The notes under the pieces were generated by a model. The model was not told where the DNA came from and made no database searches. It worked only from the letters and a program-made list of their open reading frames with translations. Below are positions 1 to 11,742 of a DNA stretch of 64,000 bases, piece after piece; the stretch's first letter is position 1, and every line of letters begins with the position of its first letter. The position numbers and the translations under genes were made by a program. Origin of the DNA: Adiantum capillus-veneris (taxonomy: Eukaryota > Streptophyta > Polypodiopsida > Polypodiales > Pteridaceae). The stretch is taken from NCBI GenBank assembly GCA_014529385.2, contig CM043969.1, positions 28,095,446-28,159,445 of the forward strand, given 5' to 3'.

Positions 1-859
1 TTTAGTATCTCATCTTGAAATGGGAGGGGAAAGTGATCTCTTTTTGTTGCCTCATTGAGTGGACGGTAATCCACACACACCCTCCACTTGCCGTTTTTCT
101 TAGGAGTGACAACAACGGGAGAGACCCACTCTGAATTCTCCACTGGATAAATGAAACCTACTGCTAGAAGCTTTCTTACCTCCTTGAGTAAAGCCTGCTC
201 CTTGATGGCTCCTAGCCTTTGTAGCTTCTGAGCCTTAGGTGTGGCCTCTGGCTTCAACTCAATTTTGTGTTGAACAACATCTACTCCATGCACATCGGTG
301 TAGTCTTTAGCAAAAAGCCTAGGAAATTTCTTTAGCACACATTTGAACTCCTCTCTTTCGTCCTTTGTAAGTGTTGTAGACAACATTCCTTCATCTTGCA
401 CATTTTGGTTCTCTTGGGAACCTACCTTTTCCAAACCTGGGCAAGAGGTCTCTTGGTTGTTTGGATTAAACCTTATCCCCATGAATTCGATGGAAGACTC
501 CTCTTCAGTAATGCTGCCGCTACTTTCTCCTTCTGAAGTGCTATCGGTCCAGCCTTCCTCCATCTCACTTTGATATGATTCTTCATGGAGATCCTCTTGG
601 CGTTGCTCCTTCATGTCAAATACAACCTTCTTATGATTGTCATTCCTGCAAATTAGCTTTCCACTCTCCCAATCCTGCAACGCTCGTATTTTCATTAGCC
701 ATGGTCTCCCTAGGATAAATGGGTAACCATTTCCTTTGGTAGACATGACATAGAAATCCACTGCCTTCTTAATGGCAAAGGCCTCCACAAAGACATTTTT
801 ACAAATGCCTACGCACCTAGCCTTGTTATTGTTTGCCATTTTTACTTTAATTTCAGATG
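1..859 (-). pseudogene. G1 gypsy pol fragment: PR-RT linker and start of reverse transcriptase
   Basis: Read on the minus strand, this is the stretch of a Ty3/gypsy polyprotein that follows the protease and enters reverse transcriptase. The RT start is clear near 1-170, with the motif PKKNGKWRVCVDY followed by TKRDHFPLPFQDEI, the finger region of plant OTA-type gypsy RTs. Upstream (about 200-340) is the usual pre-RT segment with AKDYTDVHGVDVV. An acidic linker fills about 350-640. The catalytic palm and everything after it lie beyond the window edge. The fragment joins in sense to 6110-7548, because Copia-1 split one element at the 5-bp duplication TCTCA. It is an inactive copy. The gypsy assignment is secure; the exact lineage is inferred. 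Confidence 0.85.
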
Positions 860-864
860 TCTCA
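860..864. repeat. Target-site duplication, left copy (Copia-1)
   Basis: TCTCA lies directly before the 5' LTR and recurs at 6105-6109 directly after the 3' LTR. A 5-bp duplication is the normal size for Ty1/copia integration, and it fixes both ends of the element. Confidence 0.93.
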
Positions 865-1188
865 TGTTGAGATGTCAAGCTCTACATCTTGAGCTGGCAT
901 CCACTACAGGTCTTGGCCGCTTACGGCATTTACTCACACTGGCGTGTTAGGTGACCGACACGGAGGATCTCTGCCAGTGATTCTACAGCTAGACTACACT
1001 TATAGTGCCAGCCTAGTACGCTTCTAGCACGTTCACACTTAGTGACCGCATGTACATATGTGCTACTTTTTCAGTTTTAGCACTTAGTCATTTTGTACTC
1101 TCTTTTCTATGCGAAGAAGAAGAAGCTTTCCATCTCTGTGTGCTTTGTGCTTGTCTTGTGTAGCTCTCTTGCATCCTCATTCTTTACA
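865..1188 (+). repeat. Copia-1 5' LTR
   Basis: This 324-bp direct repeat begins TGTTGAGATGTC and ends TTCTTTACA. It is bounded on the left by the target duplication and on the right by the primer-binding site. It matches 5783-6104 and also the Copia-2 LTR at 47062-47383. Confidence 0.95.
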
Positions 1189-1200
1189 TGGTATCAGAGC
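1189..1200 (+). other. Primer-binding site, initiator-Met tRNA (Copia-1)
   Basis: TGGTATCAGAGC directly abuts the LTR. This is the complement of the 3' end of plant initiator methionine tRNA, the standard primer of plant copia elements. Confidence 0.95.
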
Positions 1201-1455
1201 TTGGTGCAGGCAAGAGAGGCTAAGAGAGCAAGAGCATCACAATCCCTTCGTTTGCAATCCACGACCAGATGCAAGTTTCTGAACAGGTCTCCAAAGTGCA
1301 GTACACAGAGATTCACTGTACAAGTACAGTGGTTGTATGTACGCTTGATTGTGGACACTCGTTGAGTGTAGAAAGCGTTACAGGTACCACGATAGCAGGT
1401 TCAGCAGATTTGCAGGTTTTTGCAGATTGCAGCTATTTTGTCTTAGTGCTTCAAG

Positions 1456-2440
1456 ATGTCTAACGGTTTGAGTCAGATTGTCACTAAGAAGCTTGAGAAA
1501 AATAACTACCCTGCATGGAAGTTTAGAGTAACAAATTTTCTAAAAGGAAAATGATATTGGGACTATGTAGAAGGAGACAATGAAAAGGAATCAGAGATTC
1601 CCGAGGCAAATGCTACAGCAGAACAAAGGAAAGCTCTGAGGGACTGGCAACAAGGCCAGAGCAAAGTGATGTATTGGCTTTCTATGAGCATCACAGATGG
1701 CATGATGGGCTATCTACAGGATGCTGAAACCCCCGCCATTGCATGGAAAAACTTAGGCAGAGTGTTCGAGGTGAACACCAAGGCCAGGAAGCTTCAACTA
1801 AATTCGGAGCTAAATCAGGTTAAGAGGAACAACGTCTCCATCAATGATTATGCTTTGAAGATCAATAGTATCATTGAGGCTCTTGGATCTATTAAAGTCT
1901 CAGTGGAAGACGATGACATTGTTCGTGCATGCTTGGATGGTCTAGGAGATGAGTATGTACATTTCAGGTCTTCCATGAATACAAGAGACGACATACCCGT
2001 GTTCCAAGATTTGATTTCTATGCTTATTCTTGAGGAGAAGAACCTTGGTCTTGACACATCTTCTTCTCGTGTGGCAGAAATAGGTATGAACAGGCCTTCT
2101 ATTCTAACTCCAACAGAGGTAGAGGTAGAGGTCGTGGTCGAGGCCCAAGTGGTTGCAGGGGCCAATTTCAAGAAGGTCAATCAAATCAAAACAATACAGG
2201 TGGAAGGGGAAACCAGTCTCAAGGCAGGGGGAGTCAAAGAGGTCGTGGTGCAGGATCAAGCAGGCAGCAACATACTGCAGATAGCAGAGAATGTTGGACT
2301 TGTGGTGAAAGAGGTCACATGTCACGTGACTGTCCAAAGGGAAAAGCAAGTGGAAAGAGAGAACAGGGCAACTATGCATAGCAGAGATACAGATGACAAC
2401 AAAAATGAGCGCATGTTTGTTATGCAGCACATAATGAATA
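1456..2440 (+). pseudogene. Copia-1 gag (capsid and nucleocapsid)
   Basis: The start ATG at 1456 opens MSNGLSQIVTKKLEKNNYPAW, a typical copia gag beginning with an NYPAWKFR-like motif. An in-frame TGA near 1551 replaces a glycine codon present in Copia-2. The capsid-like UBN2 region follows (DWQQGQSKVMYWLSMSIT). At about 2050-2075 an indel shifts the frame, and a deletion near 2380 restores it. The RG-rich segment and the zinc knuckle CWTCGERGHMSRDC therefore survive in the DNA (about 2293-2335) but lie out of frame in this copy; Copia-2 keeps them in frame. The product would package the element RNA. The copy is inactive. Confidence 0.85.
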
Positions 2441-3780
2441 CAATGACTGCAGAGAATTCTACCCAAGATGATGTTTGGTATGTGGATTCAGGTGCCTCTA
2501 ATCACATGACATCTCATGGAGAGTGTTTTAGAGATATGCGCAAACCAGATGTGTCAGGCTATGTGCAGATAGGAGATGACACAGCTCACCCCATTGCTCA
2601 TGTAGGGGATATACCTCTAAATACGAAGAGTGGGAAATCAAAGTACTTAGCAGATGTACTTCATGTCCCAAACATTACAAAGAATCTTGTTTTTGTTGGA
2701 CAAATGGTTGAGCAGGGTTTGCAGGTTCGCTTCAATCCAAATGGCTGTTATGTAGAAGATTTCCAGAATGGTTGTAAGCTCATCACAGAGGGCAAATGTG
2801 TGGGCAGAATTTTTACGCTGAATGTAAACATGCCTTGAGGTAAAAGCTGCATTATTTGCACAGGGCACAGGTGTTGTGGCTGATGTTGACATTTGGCACA
2901 AACGCATTGGCCATGCTAATGAGCAGAGATTGCGCAGCATGCAATTAAAACAGATTGTAAAAGGTTTGCCCAAATTCAAGGTGGATGGTATGCATAAAGT
3001 GTGTGTAGCATGCCAATTTGGAAAACAGTCAAAGGGCTCATTTCCACATGAGTGCAATGTATGTAAAAAGCCACTTGAGGTGGTGCACACAGATGTTTGG
3101 GGTCCAACCGATATTGCAAGTATACATAGTTGCAGGTATTATGTCTCTTTCATTGATGACCATACAAGGAAAGTATGGGTCTACTTCATGCGTAACAAAA
3201 GTGAAGTGTTTGGTCACTTTCAGGACTTCAAAGTCATGATTGAGAAGGAGACAGATATGCAAATCAAGACATTGAGGTCAGATGGAGGGGGAGAGTACTT
3301 CTCCAACGATTTTTCAGATTTTCTACGAATGCATGGTATACGCAGGCAGTTTACATGCAGATATACTCCACAGTAGAATGGGGTCGCAGAAAGAAAAAAT
3401 AGGCACATTGCAGAAGTTGCACGTGCATTGATGAATGAGAAGAACATGCCTCATCATTTCTGGGTTGAAGCTGCAAAATACAGTTGTGTACATTATGAAC
3501 ATGACACCTACAACTGCGGTGCATGATGTAACACCTGAGGAAAAGTTTACAGGTACAAAGCCTGATTTGGCACACTTGAAAGTGTTTGGCTGCATAGCTT
3601 ATGTGCATGTACCAGATGAGTTGCGTAGGAAATTGGATCCTAAAGCAGAGAAATGTATTCTTGTGGGATATTCCCTTGAACAAAAGGGGTACAGGTGCTA
3701 CAATCCTACTACACGATAATTACGAGTGAGCAGAGATGTAGTCTTTGATGAGATGAGCAGCTGATACAATAATGCATATG
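2441..3780 (+). pseudogene. Copia-1 protease and integrase region of pol
   Basis: The protease motif is WYVDSGASNHMT near 2478-2512 (catalytic Asp in DSGA). The frame breaks after 2838. The gag-pre-integrase zinc region follows from 2876, with WHKRIGHANEQRL and CVACQFGKQ. The integrase core runs from about 3075, with HTDVWGP (first Asp), SDGGGEY (second Asp) and NGVAERKNR (catalytic Glu). A TAG at about 3374 replaces the Gln codon just before NGVAER. A frameshift near 3475 precedes the C-terminal part (FTGTKPDLAHLKVFGC). The family function is to cleave the polyprotein and insert the cDNA. The product is inactive because of at least three frame breaks. Confidence 0.88.
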
Positions 3781-3809
3781 GCACTATTGGGGCTGATGTA
3801 AAAGATGAT

Positions 3810-5780
3810 GTGGTTGTACAAAATGTGAGGACACAGTCACAGGTTTTGAGTGGACCACAAGAGTCCTCTTCTCGTGGCTCTGTTGAGAATCCATGGAATG
3901 GTAGACTACGTACGCAAGTTACTCCACCAGCAGGTACAGGGAACGTATCACGAAAAGGAAAGGAAAAGGTTGATGAACCTACCTTTATGGCTGATGCATC
4001 ATCAGGTTTTTCACATGTAGACATGGATTCAGATGGTTCTGAACAAAGTCTTGATGAGGAATTTGGAATTCGGGCTGTCAGGACACTTGGTGTAAGGAAC
4101 ATACAAGAAGATGCTAGAGGGCAAAGGAGTGACCCAGGACCGCGCAGATCTAACAGAGTCAGAAATCCAGTTAAAAAATTGACTTATGATGGGTATCTAG
4201 CGCATCACCAAGCCTACATGGCTAAGGTGATACAGGATGTGGAGCCCACATGTTTTGAGGATGCAGTTGGAAATGTGCATTGGGATGATGCAATGAATGA
4301 AGAGATGGCGGCATTGGAAGCAAACGACACATGGGAGTTGGTGCCATTTCCAAGTGGCAAGAAAGCTATTGGTTGTAAATGGGTGTATAAAACCAAGCAT
4401 AAGGCTGATGGTAACATTGAGCGTCACAAGGCAAGGCTGGTCGCAAAGGGTTATGCACAGACGTATGGCATAGACTATGAGGAGACCTTTGCTCCAGTGG
4501 CAAAGATGACGACTGGGAGAGCTATCATAGCATTGGCTTTATCTAGAGGATGGATTATGCATCAAATGGATGTAAAGAATGCCTTCTTGAATGGTGAGTT
4601 GCAAGAGGAAGTGTATATGGATCAGCCACCTGGCTATGTCGATCAAGGTTACCCAGATTATGTATGCAGACTTCTCAAAGCTTTGTATGGTTTGAAGCAG
4701 GTCTCTAGAGCATGGTATGACATGATTGCCAAGTATCTTGTCAGTATTGGGTTTAGGAGAGCTCATGCTGATCATTCACTCTATGTATGTGAGAGTGATG
4801 TGGGAATTGTGGTCATTACCATATATGTAGATAACCTTATTATTGTGGGTGACAATGCTATGGATATTGACCATGTGAAGGGTCTTCTCAAATAGGAGTT
4901 TGAAATGAAAGATTTGGACGAGTTGCGCTACTTTCTTGGCATTGAGGTGATCAGGACTCCGAAGGGTGTATGACTGTCACAGAGACAGTATGCTTTGGAC
5001 ATGTTGCCAAAGTATGGTATGGCTGATTGTAAGCCAATTTCTATTCCCTTGGATGTAAATGCAAAGCTGAGTGCAGAGAAGGGTGATGTTGTTGAGGATG
5101 TCAAGATGTACAGGAAGATTGTGGGTAGTCTAATCTATTTGACTATCACGAGGCCAGACTTGAGCTACATAGTAGGCTTGGAGAGTCAGTTCATGCAGCT
5201 TCCGAGGAAGACACATTTGGATGGAGTACGACGCACACTTCGGTATGTGCAAGGGACTCTTGACTACACATTGTTCTATGCAACAGATGCGCCATTAGCA
5301 TTGTATGGGTATACAGATGTAGATTGGGCAGGTAGCATTGTTGATAGGAGATCTACGAGTGGCTTCATGTTCTCTTTTGGGAGTGCTGCTGTTACTTGGA
5401 GCAGCAAAAAGCAGCCTACGGTTGCTTTATCGAGCACAGAGGCCGAGTACAGAGGTGCAGCAGTTGCAGTGTGCGAGGTAGCTTGGCTACACACATTACT
5501 TGAGGACTTGGGAGTGCAGGTGGACTAGCAGATTGTCATCCATTGTGACAACCTCAGCAGCATGCAGTTGTTTAGGAACCCAGTGTTCCATGCCTAGACT
5601 AAGCACATAGAGGTCCATTACCACTACGTTCGAGAGCGAGTGTTGGTGGGCGACATCGACTTGGTCTACGTCAGCATAGAGAAGCAGATAGTGGATATCT
5701 TTACCAAGGCCCTCAGAGCTGAGAAGCTTCGATGTTTCCAGACTATGCTTGGACTCTGCGACATGCAGAGCTCGAGGGGG
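3810..5780 (+). pseudogene. Copia-1 reverse transcriptase and RNase H
   Basis: The copia RT_2 domain starts near 4290 with WDDAMNEEMAALEAN and continues through WVYKTKHKADG and KARLVAKGYAQ to the active site near 4824. That site reads YVDN rather than YVDD, so the second catalytic Asp is lost. In-frame stops follow at about 4893 and 4970. RNase H spans about 5310-5660 with TDVDWAG, STEAEY and CDNLSS, and has stops near 5527 and 5596. The domain order is normal for copia. The D-to-N change and the stops make the product non-functional. Confidence 0.88.
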
Positions 5781-5782
5781 AG
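5766..5782 (+). other. Polypurine tract (Copia-1)
   Basis: GCAGAGCTCGAGGGGGAG immediately precedes the 3' LTR. Its purine-rich end is the expected plus-strand primer of reverse transcription. Confidence 0.85.
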
Positions 5783-6104
5783 TGTTGAGATGTCGAGCTC
5801 TACATCTTGAGTTGGCATCCACTACGGGTCTTGGCCGCTTACGGCATTTACTCATTGGCGCGTTAGGTGACCGACATGGAGGATCTTTGCCAGTGATTCT
5901 ACAGCTGGACTACACTTATAGTGCCAGCCTAGTACGCTTCTAGCATGTTCACACTTAGTGACCGCATGTACATATGTGCTACTTTTTCAGTTTTAGCACT
6001 TAGTCATTTTGTACTCTCTTTTCTGTGCGAAGAAGAAGAAGCTTTCCATCTCTGTGTACTTTGTTCTTGTCTTGTGTAGCTCTCTTGCATCCTCATTCTT
6101 TACA
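5783..6104 (+). repeat. Copia-1 3' LTR
   Basis: This 322-bp repeat is nearly identical to 865-1188. It begins TGTTGAGATGTC and ends TTCTTTACA, then is followed by the second TCTCA. Most differences from the 5' LTR are C/T or G/A transitions. Confidence 0.95.
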
Positions 6105-6109
6105 TCTCA
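6105..6109. repeat. Target-site duplication, right copy (Copia-1)
   Basis: TCTCA is the second copy of the duplication seen at 860-864. Confidence 0.93.
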
Positions 6110-7548
6110 TGGATGTGCATGCCTAGTATTTGCATGAGTCCTTCTGTCATGATGCAAATTTGTGCACCCCCATCCACTAGAACTTTCCTAACCAATCTTC
6201 CTTTGATGTAACAATCTAGCACAGGTGTAATATCCTCATTCATTTCAGCATGTGCAATTTTTACAACAGGAACACTCTCTTTTATCTTTCTCCTAGTGCT
6301 AACTGCCTTCGTTAAATCCGTCCTAACTTGTGGGCATAATGCAAGAAACTGAGGCCATGAGATATCAGGACCCTTACCTCTCATGTCTTCTAATAGGTTG
6401 TATGGAGCCATACCATGTCCAAGAGGGAAGTCTTGGAGATTGATAGGACGTCGAGTCCTCTTAGCTTCCTTGGTCTCCTTTGCCTTCTTGCCTCGTCCAT
6501 GGTCACTCTGTGATGTGACACCTTCTTTCTCTTTACCTTTTCCTCGGCCACGCTTAATGCCATTTGCTTCCATGTCAACCTCATTTGAGTTTATCACCTC
6601 TACCACATGCGCATTTGGGCCTGGCAAAGGTGGAACTACTTCCACTCCTTATGGAGGTGGTTTTGGTCCATTTGGTCTTTGTAGAAGCCTTGGTTGTTGA
6701 CCAGTTCCTTCACCTGCATTCATCAATGGGTAATTCAAGTTAGGTCTCCCTGGCTCCCCACGGGGCCAAGGACAATTATACATCCCATGTCCAGACTCTC
6801 CGCAATTCCAACATTGCAAGACTCTCCTAGGTCATGGATCTCGCTCTTCAGACTTCTTTGCTTGTCCCTTTAGACCTACAGCTTGTGCAAGGTGAATTGA
6901 CAAGCTACTTAAAGATTCATTTAACTTCTCAATCACTTCTGCCGTTATCTCAGGAAGCTCCCTAGATGTTGATGCTTGTGACTTACCTTTGGGTCTAAGA
7001 CCTTCTATTGGAACCTCTCCCCTTAGGCACTTGAGTTTTCTATATTTCTCAGCAGCCCTAGTTGCAGCTGCATCAAAGGTAGCAGCTGTACCCGCCTTAA
7101 CTTTTATCTTAAGGTCAGGAAAGAGTCTGGCTATGAACCTCTCCTTCTTTAGGAACTCTGCACCATCACCAGGGTTAGCAACATTTCTCACCCATACAGC
7201 CCAAAGACGTAGAAACTCTTGCTTGTACAAGTAGTAGTCATCTAGGTCTTTTTTCTTATGAGAAACAATGTCTTGCCATAGTTTTTGAGTGTTTTGGGGA
7301 TCAAAGAAGTATCTCTTGAAATGATTCACAACTTTCGTGTAATTCCCTTTAACTTCCTCAGGCAATGAGTCAAACTAAGTGCTAGCATCTTTCCTAAGGA
7401 CCACTTCAAACATCTCTACGCGTTCTTGATCAGTTACTATCTTCTTGATACGACAAGACATCTTGAAATTTGCTAAAAATAATTCTGCATCCTCTCCAGG
7501 CTCTCCAAAGAAAAGAGGATATCCAGACATTTGGCGTTGGGCCTCCAT
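6110..7548 (-). pseudogene. G1 gypsy gag and protease
   Basis: On the minus strand, gag starts at the ATG at 7546-7548 (MEAQRQMSGYPLFFGEPGED). It continues through a capsid region with YFFDPQNTQKLW and LWAVWVRN, and reaches a zinc knuckle CWNCGESGHGMYNC at about 6780-6822. A basic linker and a retropepsin motif follow, VLVDGGAQICIMTEGL, near 6110-6170. DGGA/S in place of DSGA is common in plant OTA proteases. In-frame stops occur at 7375-7377 (TAG), 6832-6834 (TGA, probably from CGA) and 6649-6651 (TAA). The protease is cut off at the Copia-1 insertion, and its continuation lies at 1-859. Inactive. Confidence 0.85.
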
Positions 7549-8329
7549 TGAATCAGTTTTAAGGTGACAACACGTTTTTGTTTGTTTTGTTTTTTTTTAA
7601 AATTACATTGTAATATTTTCTAAATTGCAATCTATTCTACAACAAAATAAACATATTCACATCAAATGACCTATGATAATCAATAAGAGGCAGGATGACA
7701 GGGTTTGGTGATGCCAGAATTTCTCCTACTCTTTGGGCACCAAACATGAACACCATACGTTGTTGAAAGTGGATCTTCCTACTAATTGCAACGTTGGAGT
7801 GAAATGGAAGGGGAAAACCTCTATTCCTGGGCCATTATCCATGGTTTATGCATGACCTAATTCTTAAAACAAAACTAAAATATAGACGTCCAAACTAAGG
7901 TCGTACCTAATGAGAGGCAAAATAAAGGGATTTACTGATATGTTTATCTCTGCCAACCTAAGGGGACCTAAAATTCTACGAATTACACATTGAAATTGCA
8001 ACTTAGTACTAACAATTATGTGTACCTTTTGCCTTGCAATCAGAATGAAAGGATCATACAAATTCTCGTGATTCATGCAAACTACTTGACTATTCTAAAG
8101 ATTGATCCTACACAAAAACATACACAAGTTGGTTCCTCAATGGGGGCAACAAATTGAGGCGGGGGTCCGGGGCGGGCAACAAGAAGAGTGGCCTCTAAGC
8201 ACCCTTCTACGCTCCCGTGCTGCTCAATTGGGTTGGGGTTGGAAAAAACAACAAACACACACACAAACCTGCAACCTAACCCTACACAAATTTGGGGCAC
8301 CACCTAGTTTTGGATGCGAACTAGGACGC

Positions 8330-8391
<62 letters not shown>

Positions 8392-10258
8392 CTCGGACTG
8401 CTTTGAAATGTATCGGCCGTGATCAAGCAAACACAATTATATATGTAAGAAAGAGAGAGAAGGGGGAGGGGATGCTTGTTACATTAATACCTTCTTATAA
8501 ATCTGTCACGACCAATCAAAGTGAGATTAGTATTTGTTCGACATAGCTTGAGTAAATTACACCACAACACATCACAAGAAAAGCCACCCCAATCACTGTC
8601 TTAAGGCGAGGGGAGTCCTCTCCACCCTGTTGCCTTCTTACAGTATGTGGAATTTATGGCTGACTTGATGACAACACCCAGAGACAAGCTATCAAGAACT
8701 TTAAAAACACCAAGACACTTACACATCATTGTTGTCCATTACTTTACGTTGGAAGAGAGACAAAGTATCCAAGCTTAGTCCAAATCCACCCTCCTTGATT
8801 CAACAAATGTTGGGCTTACACTAGTAGGAGAAATGATAGATTTCCTACTCTCGATTGAATGATCACTCTCTCTTACAATGGCATAGAGTTCCCTTGCTAA
8901 TCACCCCTAATACAACACATGCATATGCATAAGACAATGAGCTTCCACTCAAGAGATCCTTCTAGAGAGGTTGAGCTTGGCTTCTCAAGCTATAGCATAG
9001 TGCTCTTGCTTATGGCTCCCCCCTTTTGTGCTAGCTACACCCTCCTTTTCTAGCAATTTTGAGGGCTAGGGTTACTCCTCTAACCATGGTTGGGTTAGAT
9101 TTTTAGCACTTATCTAATTTCTTTTGCTTGGAATTATCAAGAAGTTGGTGGGGATAGACGAAGAAGAGAGAGAGGACAGAAGTGGAGGTGATAGGACTTT
9201 TCATAGTAGTTTAGTGTTAGTAAACTAGTAGAGTTAGAGTTTTTATTGATTTACAAATGGAATTGGATATTTACAATGGGAGTATCCATGTAGGGTACAA
9301 ATAAGGAAGGAAAAACTCTTAATAGGTAAGAAATTATGGATTTCTTAGAATGTTGATGCTCCAAGTGTCTTGAGTAGGGTCAATTTTGACGCTTGTTGAC
9401 GGTCCACTAGCTTTGACGGTACGTTTTTTCTCCACTCTTGACCTTCATTGAGAGCCAAGGTGATTGAATATGAGTAATCAATCAACATGGTGCTGTCTTT
9501 CAAGAGAAGAGGCTGAATTTTGTGGTTTTCTTGATAGATATGGGTAATATGGAAGAGGAAAAATGAGACTAAGTGGTCAATTTTGGAATGGAAGTGTGTG
9601 TAGGAGACATGAGTTCACCATGGTTTCTCTTATTCTTCAAGGTTAAGAAGAAGGTGAGTAGGGTGCAGAGAGGAGTGGTGAGAGTGGTGGGGATGATGAG
9701 TGGAGAAGTGTGTGTGAAAGAGAAAAATGATAAAGTGGAAGAGGGAGTCTGGCTGCATAACATGGGCAGCTTGGGGTCCACCAATAAAATCATAGCTCAC
9801 AGCTCGTAGCTCAAAAAAATATGAAAAACTTTGAGGTAAAAGTTCAGCCCACGAGCTACAACTTTTGTTTGTATCACCTTTTCAAATTCGAAGAGCATGT
9901 GATCTTTAAAAATTCAGCAAAACCGACTGTTTTTTTTCACTGCACAAAGTCCTTGTGAGGTCCTTTGGATGATTCTTTTGAATACCTCCAAGAGTGAGCC
10001 CCCCATAGTGCATGCATGCATGCTACATACCCTTGACCTTATTTGGTAGATCTATAATTGAAGATATTGTTGAGATCATGATATAAGTGAATAGTACAAC
10101 TAAGAAAAGCAAATATTGAGGGGTCTAAAAAAATATGTACATGTCAAATATAAATAATATAGGTGGAAAAAATATAAAGGGGTCAAAATAAATCTCTCTC
10201 ACTATAAGTTTACCATAAAAAGATGAATACTTTTGGTGGTCTAATTTATGAGAGTAAT
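7549..10258. other. Non-coding stretch upstream of G1 gag
   Basis: In the sense of G1 this should hold its leader and 5' LTR, but I could not find a second copy to define them. A possible primer site is the minus-strand TGGTGCCCAAAG at 7731-7742, which is weak. The longer open frames here (8102-8436 and 9569-9809) are low-complexity or lack recognisable motifs. No convincing gene is visible. Confidence 0.5.
8332..8389. repeat. (GA)n microsatellite
   Basis: About 29 uninterrupted GA units. Open frames running through it translate to alternating Arg-Glu or Ser-Leu and are artefacts. Confidence 0.97.
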
Positions 10259-10773
10259 AGAGAATAGATGTAGGAAGGAAAAAATCACAATAGTGAAAAA
10301 ATATAGAACTAGTTTTTTGGATTTTTGTTGGGATGGAGTTACACCAAAAATAAGAGAAGCTTGCATGAAATTATTTTTATATGGAATAAAGAGTATGCAA
10401 AATGGTAAGAAAAAATATTGTAATGGTGAGTCAATGTACATAGCATAAATAACACACCATAGGTAGAAATATTTAAATAAATACAAAAATAATTATGAAA
10501 AATCTTTTTATTTAGGACCTATATACAATGAAATATTTACACACAAATGGGCCATAATATACTTATAATTTTTTTTTTATTTTTTTTTTATTTTTTGGCT
10601 CAACTAGCCCATTGACTAGCTAATTGAGGGTTTTTAAGAAGATATGGAAAAAGTCCACTAACTCACATACCTATATACAATGAAATGGTAGGGATAGCCA
10701 CAGTGTTTGGATGATTTTGGTAGGGTGGGTTAACTCACTATGGCAATTACGGAGAGCCGAAAAACGGCTATCA
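10259..10773 (-). repeat. Element E LTR copy (3' side in sense)
   Basis: This segment is a close direct repeat of 11743-12250. It starts in sense with TGATAGCC after a purine tract. Its outer end is uncertain and may lie anywhere down to about 10070. Confidence 0.75.
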
Positions 10774-10790
10774 TTAGCCCTCCCCCAGGA
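10774..10790 (-). other. Polypurine tract (element E)
   Basis: The minus strand reads TCCTGGGGGAGGGCTAA directly before the LTR start TGATAGCC, as expected for a gypsy 3' end. Confidence 0.75.
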
Positions 10791-10801
10791 TGATGGTATA
10801 T

Positions 10802-11742
10802 TCATGTACCATCATAAAGCATCTTTTCCAAAGAGAGTACTTCACAGTCCTTGACAAGATCTTTATTGTTTGGCCCCTCGGCATTTTGGCTCGAATCATA
10901 CTCATGCTTCATGGAATAGTACTTACATGAGATAGCTGCCCTTTGACAGATCTTTGGTAGATCCTTTGGTAGAAGGAGACTCAAATAGGGCTTCAAGCGA
11001 TAACCATTTACCTTCCTAGAGTTCTCTTTCCCATTCAAGTCCATAAGTTGATAGTAACTTGAATTGAAAGCCTTCTTGACTATGTATGGCCCCTGCCATT
11101 TATTTTCAAAGTTGGCATCAAAACGATTATCGAGCCGATTGTCATACCTTAGCACAAGATCTCCTTCATTGATGCCTTTGTCCTTTAGTTTCTTGTCAAG
11201 CTTCTCCTTCGCCTGCGTAGCTTTCCTCTTGTACCACTCGTATGCTGTTTCTCTTTTCCACTCAAGCTCAGCTAAGGTAAGAAGTCGATCCATCCATGCT
11301 TCTTGATCATCTTGTGTTGCTTTGCCATGAAGTCGCATTGTTGGAATGTTGAGCTCAATTGGTTGTAAAGCCTCTTGACCATAGACCAAGTGAAATGGTG
11401 TGAAATCCATGGCTTCCCTATATGTGGTTCGATACGCCCATAAGGCACCATCCAAGAAGTCATCCCACAACTTTGTCTTATTTTTCACCATCTTTCTAAT
11501 GATGCCTGCAATGACACCATTAGCTTTTTCTACCAAACCATTTGATTGGGGATAGTAGGGTGTACTATGACGATGTAGAATGTGAAGTTCTTCACAGACT
11601 TCTGTGAGCAAGCCCTTTCTAAACCCTGGACCATTATCAGAAACAATCTCCAAAGGTGTGCCAAATCTACAACAAATGTGAGTGTAGACAAATTTTCTCA
11701 CTGTCCTCTCATTTACCTTTGCGACACTTTGTGCTTCCACCC
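10802..11742 (-). pseudogene. Element E integrase fragment (core C-half plus C-terminal domain)
   Basis: The minus-strand translation shows the second integrase Asp in IVSDNGPGF, then YYPQSNGLVEKANG carrying the catalytic Glu, then ALWAYRTTYREAMDFTP, typical of gypsy integrases. A C-terminal GPY/F-like segment follows (WQGPYIVKKAF, then GYRLKPYL). The zinc-binding N-terminus and first catalytic Asp are missing, replaced by LTR sequence at 11743. The reading frame is open from the junction to 10802 and continues upstream into LTR sequence, so the first 60 or so codons of that frame are not integrase. Integrase inserts element cDNA, but this truncated copy cannot. Confidence 0.88.

Larger units (their letters stand above)
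865..6104 (+). mobile_element. Copia-1, complete Ty1/copia retrotransposon inserted in G1
   Basis: This 5.24-kb element has two LTRs (324 and 322 bp), an initiator-Met primer site, gag, protease, integrase, RT and RNase H in copia order, a polypurine tract and a perfect 5-bp target duplication. By eye the LTRs differ at about a dozen positions plus a short indel, so the insertion is moderately old. The reading frames carry several stops and indels, and the RT active-site Asp is Asn. The copy is therefore dead. It interrupts the minus-strand gypsy G1 just after its protease. The same family recurs as Copia-2 at 47062-48991. Confidence 0.95.

Noticed and set aside
1848-3683. Long minus-strand frames opposite Copia-1 gag and integrase
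   Set aside because: They are antisense shadows of the plus-strand pol with no domain of their own.
7731-7742. TGGTGCCCAAAG (minus strand) as the primer site of G1
   Set aside because: I could not match it firmly to a plant tRNA end or find the LTR pair, so it is mentioned only as a possibility.
8102-8436. Open frames on both strands across the GA repeat
   Set aside because: They are sustained by the microsatellite (Arg-Glu or Ser-Leu runs) and have no domain or conservation.
9569-9809. Overlapping 74- and 78-codon frames as a small gene
   Set aside because: They lie on opposite strands over the same DNA with no motif, and nothing nearby supports expression.
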